Below, one piece after another: positions 43,725 through 52,044 of a DNA stretch of 64,000 nt; the stretch's first letter is position 1; every line of letters begins with the position of its first letter. The DNA is from Actinomadura livida. Lineage in GTDB: Bacteria > Actinomycetota > Actinomycetes > Streptosporangiales > Streptosporangiaceae. Below the pieces are notes generated by a model. It had not been told where the DNA came from, ran no database searches, and saw nothing but the letters and a program-made list of their open reading frames with translations. The DNA lies in contig NZ_BMRO01000015.1 of assembly GCF_014648675.1 (NCBI RefSeq), positions 92,084 to 156,083 of the forward strand, written 5' to 3'. The position numbers and the translations under genes are program-made.

Positions 43725-44041
43725 CTAGGTGGCGATGGCCGCCTCGTCGCGATCCAGCTCGATCATGCCCTCGACCATGGCGGCGATCTCGTCGCCGAAC
43801 TGCTCGCGTAGGCGTCCGGTGTCCTCGGTGATGTCGTGTAACAGCGCGGCGCGGACGACCACGTCGTCCAGACCCGAGCCGGCGGCGATCTGCGCGACCG
43901 CGACCGGATGGGTGATGTAGGGATCGCCGCTCTTCCGGCACCGGCCCGCGTAGCAGCGGTCGGCGAACTCGTACGCGCGCCGGATCCTGTCACTTCGATT
44001 ACTGGCAGCTCGGCGAGCAACGACTCCAGGGTGGCGCTCAT
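43725..44041 (-). pseudogene. RelA/SpoT-type HD-domain protein, frameshifted
   Basis: The fragment begins with a good N-terminus (M-S-A-T-L-E-S-L-L-A-E-L-P) in one frame and continues, after one lost base near 44000, in another as A-Y-E-F-A-D-R-C-Y-A-G-R-C-R-K-S-G-D-P-Y-I-T-H-P and A-A-L-L-H-D-I-T-E-D-T-G, the HD motif of (p)ppGpp hydrolases. It stops after the HD core, so it is also shortened. Its start overlaps the stop of the PadR fragment (ATGA), evidence that both once formed an operon. Confidence 0.7.
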
Positions 44042-44328
44042 GAGGTCGCCGTCCGAAGCTTGACGCCCGGCCCACGCGATCGCCGCGCCCGCTCAAGCGC
44101 AACGCGCGCCCGCACAGCACCCTCGTCGGTGAGCGTGTAGTAGTAACGGGCGCGCCGCCCCTCGGCCAGGTGCTCGGCCGGAGACTCCTTATGCCCCTCG
44201 ACCCGGCCAAAGCGCTCCAGCCGGGCCAGAATCGGATAGATGGTGCCACTGGGCTGCCCGGTCTCCGCACACAACTCAAGCCTGACGCGGGGCCGGACTG
44301 GCCGGCCTACGTCTGGTCCTCCTCCCAA
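44038..44328 (-). pseudogene. PadR-family regulator, probably 5'-truncated
   Basis: Residues from about 18 match the second half of the PadR winged helix: L-E-L-C-A-E-T-G-Q-P-S-G-T-I-Y-P-I-L-A-R-L-E-R-F-G, followed by R-R-A-R-Y-Y-Y-T-L-T-D-E-G. The first helices that normally precede this are replaced by unrelated sequence. It may still be expressed but would not bind DNA normally. It was the upstream partner of the HD-domain gene. Confidence 0.6.
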
Positions 44329-44529
44329 CCCGCCTCGAAAGGCCCATGAAGCCGGACGACCTTCGCCGTAACCGGGGCCCTATCGGTGCCGCTGGCCGAA
44401 CGTCCTGGCGCCGGACGCCGCGTACGGGTTCCCTTCCGTACACGGGCGTCCGCTAGGCGTGGTGGTGTACCGGCCCTCGGCGTGCGCTGACCGATGATTT
44501 CTCCGCGCCGTGCTGGTCAGTACGCCGAA

Positions 44530-44547
44530 TACCGACTAGTACCGACT
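44530..44547 (+). promoter_or_regulatory. Direct repeat in the DHFR-like gene leader
   Basis: TACCGACT occurs twice with a 10-bp period, ending 18 bp before the start codon. One helical turn of spacing suggests a regulator site. Confidence 0.35.
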
Positions 44548-44564
44548 CACAGGAGGCTGACGCC

Positions 44565-45128
44565 ATGCGGAAACTGACCTTCGGAATGAGCCTGAGCCTG
44601 GACGGCTACATCGCCGCGCCCGGCGACGACCTCGGCTGGGGCGTGCCGAGCGACGAGCTGTTCCAGTTCTGGTCGGACCGGGTGGAGGCTACCGGCCTGG
44701 CTCTGTACGGGCGCAGACTGTGGGAGACGATGAGCTCCCACTGGCCGACCGCCGACCAGCAGCCCGGAGCCACGCCGGCGCACAAGGAGTTCGCCCGCCG
44801 CTGGCGGGACATGCCCAAGGCGGTGTTCTCCTCCAAGATCGACACGGTCGACTGGAACGCCCGCCTGGTCACCGGCGACGCGGTCACCGAGATCACCCGC
44901 CTCAAGGCCGAGGACGGCGGCCCCATGGACATCGGCGGCCCCACACTCGCCGCGGCGGCCATGCGGGCCGGCCTGATCGACGAGTACGCGATCGTCACCC
45001 ACCCGGTCCTGGTGGGCGGCGGCACCCCGTGCTTCCCGGCCCTGGACAACTGGGTGAACCTCACCCTCACGGAAACCCGGACCTTCCCCGGCGGCGTACT
45101 CCTGACCAGATACGAAACCAAGCGCTGA
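44565..45128 (+). CDS. Dihydrofolate reductase/RibD C-terminal-like protein
   Basis: A 187-residue protein with the RibD_C/DHFR fold: L-T-F-G-M-S-L-S-L-D-G-Y-I-A-A-P at the start, an A-L-Y-G-R-R-L-W-E-T-M motif, and D-I-G-G-P-T-L-A with a downstream V-L-V-G-G-G-T-P for NADPH binding. It should be an NADPH-dependent reductase, though substrates of these stand-alone proteins are mostly unknown. The ATG has AGGAGG 8 nt upstream. It is convergent with the MocR gene. Confidence 0.9.
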   Translation: MRKLTFGMSLSLDGYIAAPGDDLGWGVPSDELFQFWSDRVEATGLALYGRRLWETMSSHWPTADQQPGATPAHKEFARRWRDMPKAVFSSKIDTVDWNARLVTGDAVTEITRLKAEDGGPMDIGGPTLAAAAMRAGLIDEYAIVTHPVLVGGGTPCFPALDNWVNLTLTETRTFPGGVLLTRYETKR

Positions 45129-45193
45129 GCCCCTCGCCGTTGGGTACTGCGGTGTGCTGCCGGCCGGCCTCGCTCTCGGATCGCCGGACGGGT

Positions 45194-46729
45194 TCAAGGA
45201 GTGAGCAGGGCGGTGGGCTGGCTCATCAGTGTTACGGCGGCTTCGCAGATCGCCGCGGCAAGTTGCGGGGCGTGGCCGGCGGGCAGTGCTCCCGCGTTGA
45301 TTCGCAGGTGGCGCTGGTTGCCGGGGGACAGGAAAAAGGGCTGTCCGGCCGCCAGCAGGAATCCTCGTTGCGCCGTGGCCTCGACCACCCGATCGGCGTC
45401 GCAGCCGCCCGGCAGGGTCACCCAGACGTGCAGCCCGTCGGTGTCGAGTTCGGGGACGAGAAGGTCGATGTCCCGGGAGGCGCCGGTGTGCCGGATGGCC
45501 TCGCGGACGGCGGCCCGGCGGCGCGCGTACTCCGTGCGGGCCGTCGCCAGGAGGTCGTCGATCTCGGGGTCGGTCAGCGCCGCCGCCAGCACGCGTTGCG
45601 AGGTCTGGGACGTCCACCCGTCGGCGAAGGACTTGGCCAACGTGAGCGGATGCCGGATCGGCTGCCTGGCGAGGGCCGCCGAAAGGCGGAGGTCGGGAGC
45701 GATGGACTTGGAGAAGGAACGGAGGTAGACGACGCGTTCCCGCAGTCTGGGATCGGTGTACAGCGAGCCCGCCCGGGACGACGCGGCCTCGGCGAACTGG
45801 TCGTCCTCGATGACCCATACGTCGGGGTGGGGGGTGAGGACGTCGGCCAGAGCGCGTCTGCGTTCGGCGGTCCAGCAGCAGCCGGTCGGGCTGTGCGCGC
45901 GGGGTGTGAACAGCACGGCCGAGACACCCGCGTCGATGGCGCCCCGCAGCCCCTCGACGGTCACCCCGGCCCCGTCCAAGGGCATGGGGACCAGGTTCAG
46001 CCCGTGGAACTCCAGGGTGTCCATGGCGGTTTGGTAACCGGGCTCCTCGACGCCGACCAGGACGGTTTCGCCGGGGGAGCGCCGCTGCAGCAGCCCGGCC
46101 AGCAGCGCCAGGAACTGCTGTGTGGAGCCGCCGATGAGCAGGTCGTCCGCCTCGGCGGTGATCCCGTCGTCGGCGAGCCGTCCGACGAGCGCCTCGGCCA
46201 GTTCCGGCTCGGTGCTCAGCGTCGCCGGGTACTCCAGGTTCTGAGCCTGCAGCCGGGCGGCGACGTCCCCGTACGCGCGCTTGACGACGGCCAGTGGCAA
46301 CAGCAACGGGTCCGGGCCTCCGCGCGTGAGGTCCCGCGCGGAGGGATGGCTGCGCTTCAGCCGCGCCTCGGTCTGGGCGAGGACCTGGCGTCGCCAAGCA
46401 CTCCCGCCGCGGGCGGGCGGCACGGTCTCACTCGCACGGGGAGTCGGTGCCGCCTGCGCGATCTCCGGGGTTTCGGTGATGAACGTGCCGCGGCCGGCCT
46501 CCCCGTGGACCAGTCCGAGTTCGGCCAGCCGGGTGTAGACGCTCATCACGGTCGTGACGCTGAGGCCGAGGTCGGTCGCCAGTTGCCGGACCGACGGCAG
46601 CCGCTCGCCGGGACGCAGTTCACCCGTCCGGATCGCCTGGGCCATCTCGTGTGCGGCCCGCTCGTAGAGCGGACGCCCGTTGCCTGACGAGTTGCGCAGG
46701 GCTGCTATCCGCTGTTGCACCTCAAGCAT
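45194..46729 (-). CDS. MocR-type regulator (GntR HTH fused to aminotransferase domain)
   Basis: A 511-residue PLP-binding regulator. The GntR winged helix spans about 10-80 (L-R-P-G-E-R-L-P-S-V-R-Q-L-A-T-D-L-G-L-S-V), and the class I aminotransferase fold covers about 110-510, with S-P-T-G-C-C and the PLP lysine in S-F-S-K-S-I-A-P-D-L-R. MocR proteins usually control a neighbouring PLP or vitamin B6-linked gene. I set the start at the ATG at 46729, because a TAGAAT box ends 9 nt before it; a GTG at 46738 would touch that box. Confidence 0.9.
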   Translation of the reverse strand: MLEVQQRIAALRNSSGNGRPLYERAAHEMAQAIRTGELRPGERLPSVRQLATDLGLSVTTVMSVYTRLAELGLVHGEAGRGTFITETPEIAQAAPTPRASETVPPARGGSAWRRQVLAQTEARLKRSHPSARDLTRGGPDPLLLPLAVVKRAYGDVAARLQAQNLEYPATLSTEPELAEALVGRLADDGITAEADDLLIGGSTQQFLALLAGLLQRRSPGETVLVGVEEPGYQTAMDTLEFHGLNLVPMPLDGAGVTVEGLRGAIDAGVSAVLFTPRAHSPTGCCWTAERRRALADVLTPHPDVWVIEDDQFAEAASSRAGSLYTDPRLRERVVYLRSFSKSIAPDLRLSAALARQPIRHPLTLAKSFADGWTSQTSQRVLAAALTDPEIDDLLATARTEYARRRAAVREAIRHTGASRDIDLLVPELDTDGLHVWVTLPGGCDADRVVEATAQRGFLLAAGQPFFLSPGNQRHLRINAGALPAGHAPQLAAAICEAAVTLMSQPTALLTP

Positions 46730-46738
46730 CACGCACAC

Positions 46739-46744
46739 ATTCTA
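46739..46744 (-). promoter_or_regulatory. -10 box indicating a near-leaderless MocR transcript
   Basis: TAGAAT on the minus strand ends 9 nt upstream of the chosen MocR start, so transcription would begin at or just before the start codon. No clear -35 box is seen at the usual distance. Confidence 0.35.
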
Positions 46745-46922
46745 CCAGTACGCACTCACTCACGGTTGTAAGGACGAATCACCAGTGAGGTCCCTGGTTG
46801 CTCAAGGCCCGTAGGCGTAGGGCCTTTCGCACTACCGGCCTTTTACCTGCGGTGCTCGCGCTCGTTCGGCTGGCGCAGCGAGAGGGGCCTGTGCGCGGAG
46901 TGGGTGTACTCGAAACGTATTG

Positions 46923-46948
46923 ACGGTGTTATGCAAGCATGGCACCGT
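46923..46948. promoter_or_regulatory. 26-bp imperfect palindrome upstream of capA
   Basis: ACGGTG and CACCGT (46923-46928, 46943-46948) flank an inner ATGC-AA-GCAT repeat, giving 20 of 26 symmetric positions. It lies 110 bp before the capA-like start in the 329-bp gap after the MocR gene (46730-47058), where I see no gene. Bases 46927-46942 match 12 of 16 positions of the site at 48218-48233. Confidence 0.6.
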
Positions 46949-47058
46949 GACCTCGGTTCTCACCGCCGTGCCGCCTGCCCGGTCGGCTCGGACGCCACCG
47001 CGTCCCCACGATGCGCGCGGCCGTACGGCGACCGTTCGCAGCACAGGAGGCGTCGCCC

Positions 47059-48114
47059 ATGCAATCCCATCTGACCGCCACCGGGGACATCGTCCTCACC
47101 AGGTCTCTCAGCGAGATGCCCGCAGATGCCGGGTTCGCGGCGCTTCAGGAGGTGCTCGAAGCGTCCTCTTGCGTGCTGTCGAGCGTGGAACTGCCCTTCT
47201 CCGACCGGGGCCATCCCTCCGACCGCATCCTCAACTTCCGGGCGCGCCCGGAACTCGTCCACGAGCTGGCCGCCTTCAACCTGGGGGTTGCGACGCTCGC
47301 CAACAACCACAGCTCTGACTACGGCTGGGACGCCCTGCAAGACACCGTGCGGAGGTTGCGCTCGGCGGGGGTGACGCCGATCGGCGCGGGGGAGGATCTG
47401 GCGGCCGCCCAGGAGCCCGCCGTCCTGGAGATCGCGGGTCGTCGCGTCGGGATCCTCGCCTGGTCCTGCCTGCTTCCGCTGGGAGCCGCGGCGGGCCCGG
47501 CCAAGCCGGGCATTTCACCGGTACACGTGGACACCGAATGGGTGGTGAACGGGGAGTTTCAATTGGAGGAGCCGGGGGTGCCCCCGGTCGTGCGCACCCG
47601 GGTGCGCCCGGCCGACCACGAGCGGGTCATCGGCCGCGTGCGGGAACTGCGGGAACGCGTCGACGTCCTGGTCGTCACCGTCCACTGGGGTTTCGGCTTT
47701 GGAAGCGCGCGTGCCGAGTACCAGCAGGTCTTCGGGCACGCGCTCGTCGATGCTGGGGCCGACATCGTCCTCGGCCACCACGTGCACGCTCCGCAGGGCG
47801 TGGAGGTGTACCGGGACAGGGTCATCGTGTACAGCCCGGGGAACTTCGTCGCCCAGCAGCCGAGAGAGAACATCACCCCGGAGATCGAAGCGATCTACAA
47901 CGCGTTCAGCAGGGACGCCTTCGTCACGGTCGCCGACCTGGCCGGCGACGTGCCTCGCGTGTCGCTGGTGCCGATCATGACGAGTGACCAGGGGCTCCCG
48001 GTCCTGCCCGGCCCCGCGGACACCCGTCGCATAGCGGATCGGCTGGCCCGCGAGTCTGCGCAGCTCGGCACGGTCGTGTCGTTCGACGGCGCCCGCCTGA
48101 ACGTCACGGGCTGA
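47059..48114 (+). CDS. CapA-family protein
   Basis: A 351-residue metallophosphatase-fold protein of the PGA_cap/CapA family. It starts with T-A-T-G-D-I-V-L-T-R, has S-V-E-L-P-F-S-D-R-G, A-N-N-H-S-S-D-Y-G-W, V-H-W-G-F-G-F and G-H-H-V-H-A-P-Q-G. Unlike CapA of poly-gamma-glutamate capsules it has no signal peptide or membrane anchor, so it is probably a cytoplasmic metabolic enzyme. AGGAGG lies 9 nt before the ATG. It may share regulation with the importer operon downstream. Confidence 0.87.
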   Translation: MQSHLTATGDIVLTRSLSEMPADAGFAALQEVLEASSCVLSSVELPFSDRGHPSDRILNFRARPELVHELAAFNLGVATLANNHSSDYGWDALQDTVRRLRSAGVTPIGAGEDLAAAQEPAVLEIAGRRVGILAWSCLLPLGAAAGPAKPGISPVHVDTEWVVNGEFQLEEPGVPPVVRTRVRPADHERVIGRVRELRERVDVLVVTVHWGFGFGSARAEYQQVFGHALVDAGADIVLGHHVHAPQGVEVYRDRVIVYSPGNFVAQQPRENITPEIEAIYNAFSRDAFVTVADLAGDVPRVSLVPIMTSDQGLPVLPGPADTRRIADRLARESAQLGTVVSFDGARLNVTG

Positions 48115-48119
48115 GCCTC

Positions 48120-48173
48120 GTCCGCCGTGCCCGCCGTGCCCGCCGTGCCCGCCGGGGGTCGGGCACGGCGGAC
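48120..48173 (+). terminator. Terminator-like hairpin with three tandem CCGTGCCCG repeats
   Basis: A perfect 14-bp stem (48120-48133 with 48160-48173) lies just after the capA stop. The left side contains CCGTGCCCG three times in a row (48125-48151), so the right arm can pair with any of the three copies. There is no T-tract. Confidence 0.6.
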
Positions 48174-48217
48174 GGCCGCCCCGGCGTCACACGGTGTTCT
48201 GTTCAGAGCGTGCTGAT

Positions 48218-48233
48218 TGTTATGCATACATCC
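48218..48233. promoter_or_regulatory. Candidate operator of the importer operon
   Basis: The sequence TGTTATGCATACATCC has the T-A-T-G-C-A-T-A core palindrome common in GntR-family sites and matches 12 of 16 positions of the capA upstream site. It lies 110 bp before the BMP-lipoprotein start. Confidence 0.5.
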
Positions 48234-48342
48234 TCTAGACACCAAGATGACAAGGGGTGTACGTTCAGCGGAACCTGCCGGTGAGAGCACCGGTGGACGT
48301 AGGGACCGTGTTGGTGAACGGGCCGACAGAACGGAGCCAGTA

Positions 48343-49371
48343 ATGAATCTCGGGAGAGGACCGCTGAGCCGCCGTCGCTTCCTCGCCGCGGCCGGCCTCG
48401 CATCGGCCCTCGCGCTCACCGGCTGCGGCGGCGGCGAGGCGAAGGGCGCGGACGAGAAGTCGGTGGCGCTGGTCACCCCGCAGAAGGCGGGGGACGGCGG
48501 GCCGACCGACAACCTGGTCTCCGGACTGGCGACGCTGAAGGCGGCCGGTTATTCCACACGCCACGTCGCCGCGCCCGACCCCTCCTCGCACGAGTCGACG
48601 CTGCGCAACCTGGCTCAGTCGGGGACGCCCGTGATCGTCGTGTCGTTCTCGGACTTCACGCAGGTCCTCAAGACCGTGGCGCCCGACTTCCCCAAGACCA
48701 AGTTCGTGCACATCTACTCCGACCCGTACAAGCCCGAGATGCCGAACGTCCAGACGGTCTCCTTCGACACACAGGGCCCCTCGTATCTGGCCGGCGTGCT
48801 GGCCGCCACCGTGTCGAAGACGGGCGTCATCGGCTTCATCGGCGGAACCGCGATCCCCTCGCTGTACGCCGACTACCACGCGTTCGAGGCGGGAGCCAAG
48901 GCCACCCGCGCCGACATCGTCCTCAAGAGCGCGTTCGTCGGATCCTTCGGCGATCCGGTGAAGGGGCAGCAGATCGCCCAGACCATGTTCAACAACAAGG
49001 TCGATGTGGTGCTCGCCTACGCGGGCGGTTCCTCCGTCGGCGTCGTGAAAGCCGCCGACCAGGCCAAGACCCACGTCATCTACGACAACGTGGAAAGCGA
49101 CCAGACCGCCGGCAGCGTGATCGCGATCGCGTCGCAGCACTATGGCGGCACCATGGCCAAGCGGGTGCGCGGCATCGACGACGGGAGCTGGAAGCCCGGC
49201 GGCACCGTGGCGGGGCTCGCTGACGACGGCACTTTCCTGGACCGTGCCAAGAAGTTCCGGGCCGAAGCCGGGGCCCCGGACCTGGACTCCGCGTTCAAGA
49301 AGGTCGACGAGACCAAGCAGAAGATCGTCGATGGCTCCATCGACGTCCCCTTCGACACCGATCCCGTCTGA
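48343..49371 (+). CDS. BMP-family ABC-transporter lipoprotein (substrate-binding)
   Basis: A 342-residue binding protein of the BMP/PnrA/Med family, whose members bind nucleosides or related molecules. The Tat-type signal S-R-R-R-F-L (residues 9-14) leads to a lipobox L-T-G-C with the lipid-modified C28. The mature part has the family's alternating lobes: V-I-V-V-S-F-S-D-F, P-S-Y-L-A-G-V-L-A-A, G-F-I-G-G-T-A-I-P and V-L-A-Y-A-G-G-S-S. The ATG has GGAG 7 nt upstream. It is the first gene of an importer and catabolic operon of at least 17 genes. Confidence 0.93.
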   Translation: MNLGRGPLSRRRFLAAAGLASALALTGCGGGEAKGADEKSVALVTPQKAGDGGPTDNLVSGLATLKAAGYSTRHVAAPDPSSHESTLRNLAQSGTPVIVVSFSDFTQVLKTVAPDFPKTKFVHIYSDPYKPEMPNVQTVSFDTQGPSYLAGVLAATVSKTGVIGFIGGTAIPSLYADYHAFEAGAKATRADIVLKSAFVGSFGDPVKGQQIAQTMFNNKVDVVLAYAGGSSVGVVKAADQAKTHVIYDNVESDQTAGSVIAIASQHYGGTMAKRVRGIDDGSWKPGGTVAGLADDGTFLDRAKKFRAEAGAPDLDSAFKKVDETKQKIVDGSIDVPFDTDPV

Positions 49372-49378
49372 GTCAGCC

Positions 49379-50944
49379 ATGCAGGCCCCACCTGACGAGA
49401 ACACGGAACATGCTCCGGCGGGCGCGCCGTCCCGCGCTGGAGCGGCCGTCGCCTGCCGGGACGTCTCGGTACGGTTCGGCGACTTCCGCGCCCTGGACGG
49501 CGTCAGCGGAACCTTCCCCCCGGGAAAGGTGCACGTCATCGTCGGTCAGAACGGCGCCGGCAAGACGACCTTCGCGCGGGTGCTGGCCGGGCTGGTCGAA
49601 CCTTCCGGCGGCACCGTCCGGGTGGGAGAGCACCTGCTCACCGGAGGGAACGTCGCCGAGTCCAGGAGGCAGGGCGTCGAGCTGGTCCACCAGCACTTCG
49701 CGCTGCCCGCGGACTTCACCGTGGCCCAGGCGCTGGAGCTGTTCAACGATGAGAGCCGTCCCTTCGGCGGCTTCTCCAAGGCGCGGTTGCACCGCAGGGC
49801 ACGGACCCTGCTGGAGCGCGGAGGCGCCGACGTCGCCGCGGACGCGGTGATCGGCAGGCTGCCGATCGAGACCATGCAGGCGGTCGAGATCGCCCGCGCG
49901 CTCGCCTCCGGCCCGCGTGTGCTGATCCTGGACGAACCGACGGCGGTACTGCCGCCCCCCGCGATGCGGGGGCTGTTCGGCCGGCTGCGCGAGCTGGCCG
50001 CGGCGGGGCTGTGCGTGATCGTGGTGCTGCACAAGCTGGACGAGGTGTTCGCCGTCGCCGACACCGTCACCGCGCTGCGGGCCGGCAGGCTCGTCCTGGA
50101 GCCCACGCCGATCGCCGACCTGTCGCCGGCGGAGCTGTCGCGGGCCATCATCGGCGACGCCCCGGTCAAGGAGGTGCCGTCGGTCGCGGAGCCCGCGCCG
50201 GACGCCCCGGCGGTGCTGAGCACCGCCCGGCTGACCGCGCGGTCCGGCTCGCATGACGCCGCCGCGACAGACGTATCGCTGGAGATCCGCGCGGGTGAGA
50301 TCGTGGGCGTCGCCGGGGTCGAGGGCAACGGCCAGCGCAGCCTCGTCGAGGCGCTCGTCGGGATGTCGCCGCTCCGCGGCGGGACGGTGTCCCTCGGTGG
50401 CGCCGACGTCTCGAACGCCTCGGTGCGGCGCCGCCGCGACCACGGCCTGCGCGTCATCCCCTTCGAGCGCAACGTGGAAGGGGTCAGTCTCAGCAGTGCG
50501 CTGTGGGAGAACCACGCCGCCCCGCGGCGCGCCGGTGACGGCCCGCTGCTGAATCCGAGGGCGCTGCGCGAACGGTGCCGGGAGGCGTTGGACCGGTGGC
50601 GGGTCGCCTACCGGAGCGAGACGCAGCCGGCCGGGAACCTGTCCGGCGGCAACGTCCAGAAGACCGTGCTGGCGCGCGAGATCACCGGTGACGTGCGGCT
50701 CCTCATCGCAGCGCATCCGACGCGCGGGCTGGACATCGCCGCGGCCGGGGACGTCCGGGCGGCGCTGGTGGACGCGGCGGCGTCCGGTGCGGCCGTCCTC
50801 GTCGTCAGCGCGGACCTGGAGGAGATGTTCGAGGTGTGCCATCGCGTACTGGTGATGTTCGCCGGGCGGGTGGTGGCCGAGTTCGACCGGCCGTTCGACC
50901 TGGACCGGGTCGGTGGCGCGATGGTGAGGGGTGAGGGCGCGTGA
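49379..50944 (+). CDS. ABC-transporter dual ATPase (BMP-type importer)
   Basis: A 521-residue protein with two fused nucleotide-binding domains. NBD1 has a Walker A (G-Q-N-G-A-G-K-T-T, from G56) and Walker B (L-I-L-D-E-P) but a degenerate signature. NBD2 has the intact signature L-S-G-G-N-V-Q-K and degenerate Walker motifs (V-E-G-N-G-Q-R-S, A-A-H-P-T-R-G-L-D). The two halves therefore complement each other, as in RbsA/YufO-type importers. It begins 7 nt after the lipoprotein stop and overlaps the first permease by 4 bases. Confidence 0.93.
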   Translation: MQAPPDENTEHAPAGAPSRAGAAVACRDVSVRFGDFRALDGVSGTFPPGKVHVIVGQNGAGKTTFARVLAGLVEPSGGTVRVGEHLLTGGNVAESRRQGVELVHQHFALPADFTVAQALELFNDESRPFGGFSKARLHRRARTLLERGGADVAADAVIGRLPIETMQAVEIARALASGPRVLILDEPTAVLPPPAMRGLFGRLRELAAAGLCVIVVLHKLDEVFAVADTVTALRAGRLVLEPTPIADLSPAELSRAIIGDAPVKEVPSVAEPAPDAPAVLSTARLTARSGSHDAAATDVSLEIRAGEIVGVAGVEGNGQRSLVEALVGMSPLRGGTVSLGGADVSNASVRRRRDHGLRVIPFERNVEGVSLSSALWENHAAPRRAGDGPLLNPRALRERCREALDRWRVAYRSETQPAGNLSGGNVQKTVLAREITGDVRLLIAAHPTRGLDIAAAGDVRAALVDAAASGAAVLVVSADLEEMFEVCHRVLVMFAGRVVAEFDRPFDLDRVGGAMVRGEGA

Positions 50945-52044
50945 GACAGCTGCCCAAGCTGGCCGCGGCCCGGCCCGTCGGGGTCATCGCCGCTTCGCTG
51001 CTGCTGGTCGTCGGGATCTTCGCCGTGTCCGGTTACGACGTGGGGGCGATCGTCGCGGGGACGGTCGACGGCAGCGTCGGCTCGGCGGCCGCGTGGACGC
51101 AGACGATCCGCTGGGCCATCCCGCTGCTCATCATCGCGCTCGGAGTCGGCCTCGCGTTCCAGGCGGGTTACTTCAACATCGGCGCCCAGGGCCAGATGTA
51201 CGTCGGGGCGATCGGCTCCCTCGCGGTCGGCCTGGCGTGGCGGGACGGTCCGGCGCTCGTCGTGGTCCCGTGCGCCTTCGCCGTCGGGATCGCACTCGGT
51301 GCGTTGTGGTCGCTGGTGCCCGGCCTGTTGCGGACCCGCCTCGGCGCCGACGAGGTCGTGACCAGCCTGATGATGAACTTCATCGCGGTGCTGCTGCTGG
51401 AGTGGGTCTGCACGGGTCCCCTGAAGAGCCGCGACGGCACCGGCCAGGCCGCCACCACCGACCCGTTGCCGGCGGGCTTCCGGCTCAGCGACGGCAGCGG
51501 CGTCTCGCCGACGCTGCTGGTTCTGTGCGCTCTCCTGGTGGCCGGGGCCGTGATCTTGACCGGCCGCACGCGGCTGGGCCTGGAGATCCGCCTCGTGGGC
51601 CGCAATCCGGTGATGGCGCAGTGGATGGGCATCCGCGCTTCCAGGGTCGGCCTGGTGGTCTTCGCGCTGAGCGGCGCGGCGGCCGGGCTCGCGGGCGCCG
51701 TCGAGGCGTACGGCCCGTCGGGCGGACTGCGGGTCGGGTTCTCACCGCAGGTCGGCTTCATGGCGGTCATCGTGGCGCTGGTCGCCGCGTTCGGCCCGAT
51801 CCGGACGCTGCTGGCCGCGGTGTTCTTCGGCGCGCTGCGCGCGGCCACGATCTACCTGCCGATCGTGAGCGACCTGCCGCAGGCGGGCCTCGACATGCTC
51901 AACGGGACGGTCGCGCTGTGGATCACCGTGTCCGCGGTGCCCGTCCTGCTGAAACGCCGGCGAGCGCGAGCCGCCGCCCGCGCCGGCGATCAATCCGGTG
52001 AGCCCGCTCGCCGCGATCGGGAGGTGGTGAGTTCTCGTGGTTGA
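50941..52044 (+). CDS. ABC-transporter permease (first subunit)
   Basis: A 367-residue BPD_transp_2-family permease with about ten membrane helices, for example A-I-P-L-L-I-I-A-L-G-V-G-L-A-F-Q-A. It has the characteristic F-N-I-G-A-Q-G-Q-M-Y motif near residue 80 and E-I-R-L-V-G-R-N in the cytoplasmic loop. It starts in the GTGA overlap with the ATPase gene and overlaps the second permease by 8 bases. It forms the pore with that subunit. Confidence 0.93.
   Translation: MRQLPKLAAARPVGVIAASLLLVVGIFAVSGYDVGAIVAGTVDGSVGSAAAWTQTIRWAIPLLIIALGVGLAFQAGYFNIGAQGQMYVGAIGSLAVGLAWRDGPALVVVPCAFAVGIALGALWSLVPGLLRTRLGADEVVTSLMMNFIAVLLLEWVCTGPLKSRDGTGQAATTDPLPAGFRLSDGSGVSPTLLVLCALLVAGAVILTGRTRLGLEIRLVGRNPVMAQWMGIRASRVGLVVFALSGAAAGLAGAVEAYGPSGGLRVGFSPQVGFMAVIVALVAAFGPIRTLLAAVFFGALRAATIYLPIVSDLPQAGLDMLNGTVALWITVSAVPVLLKRRRARAAARAGDQSGEPARRDREVVSSRG

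Noticed and set aside
48125..48151. Possible CRISPR-like tandem repeat
   Set aside because: Three 9-bp copies without spacers are simple tandem repeats in a terminator.
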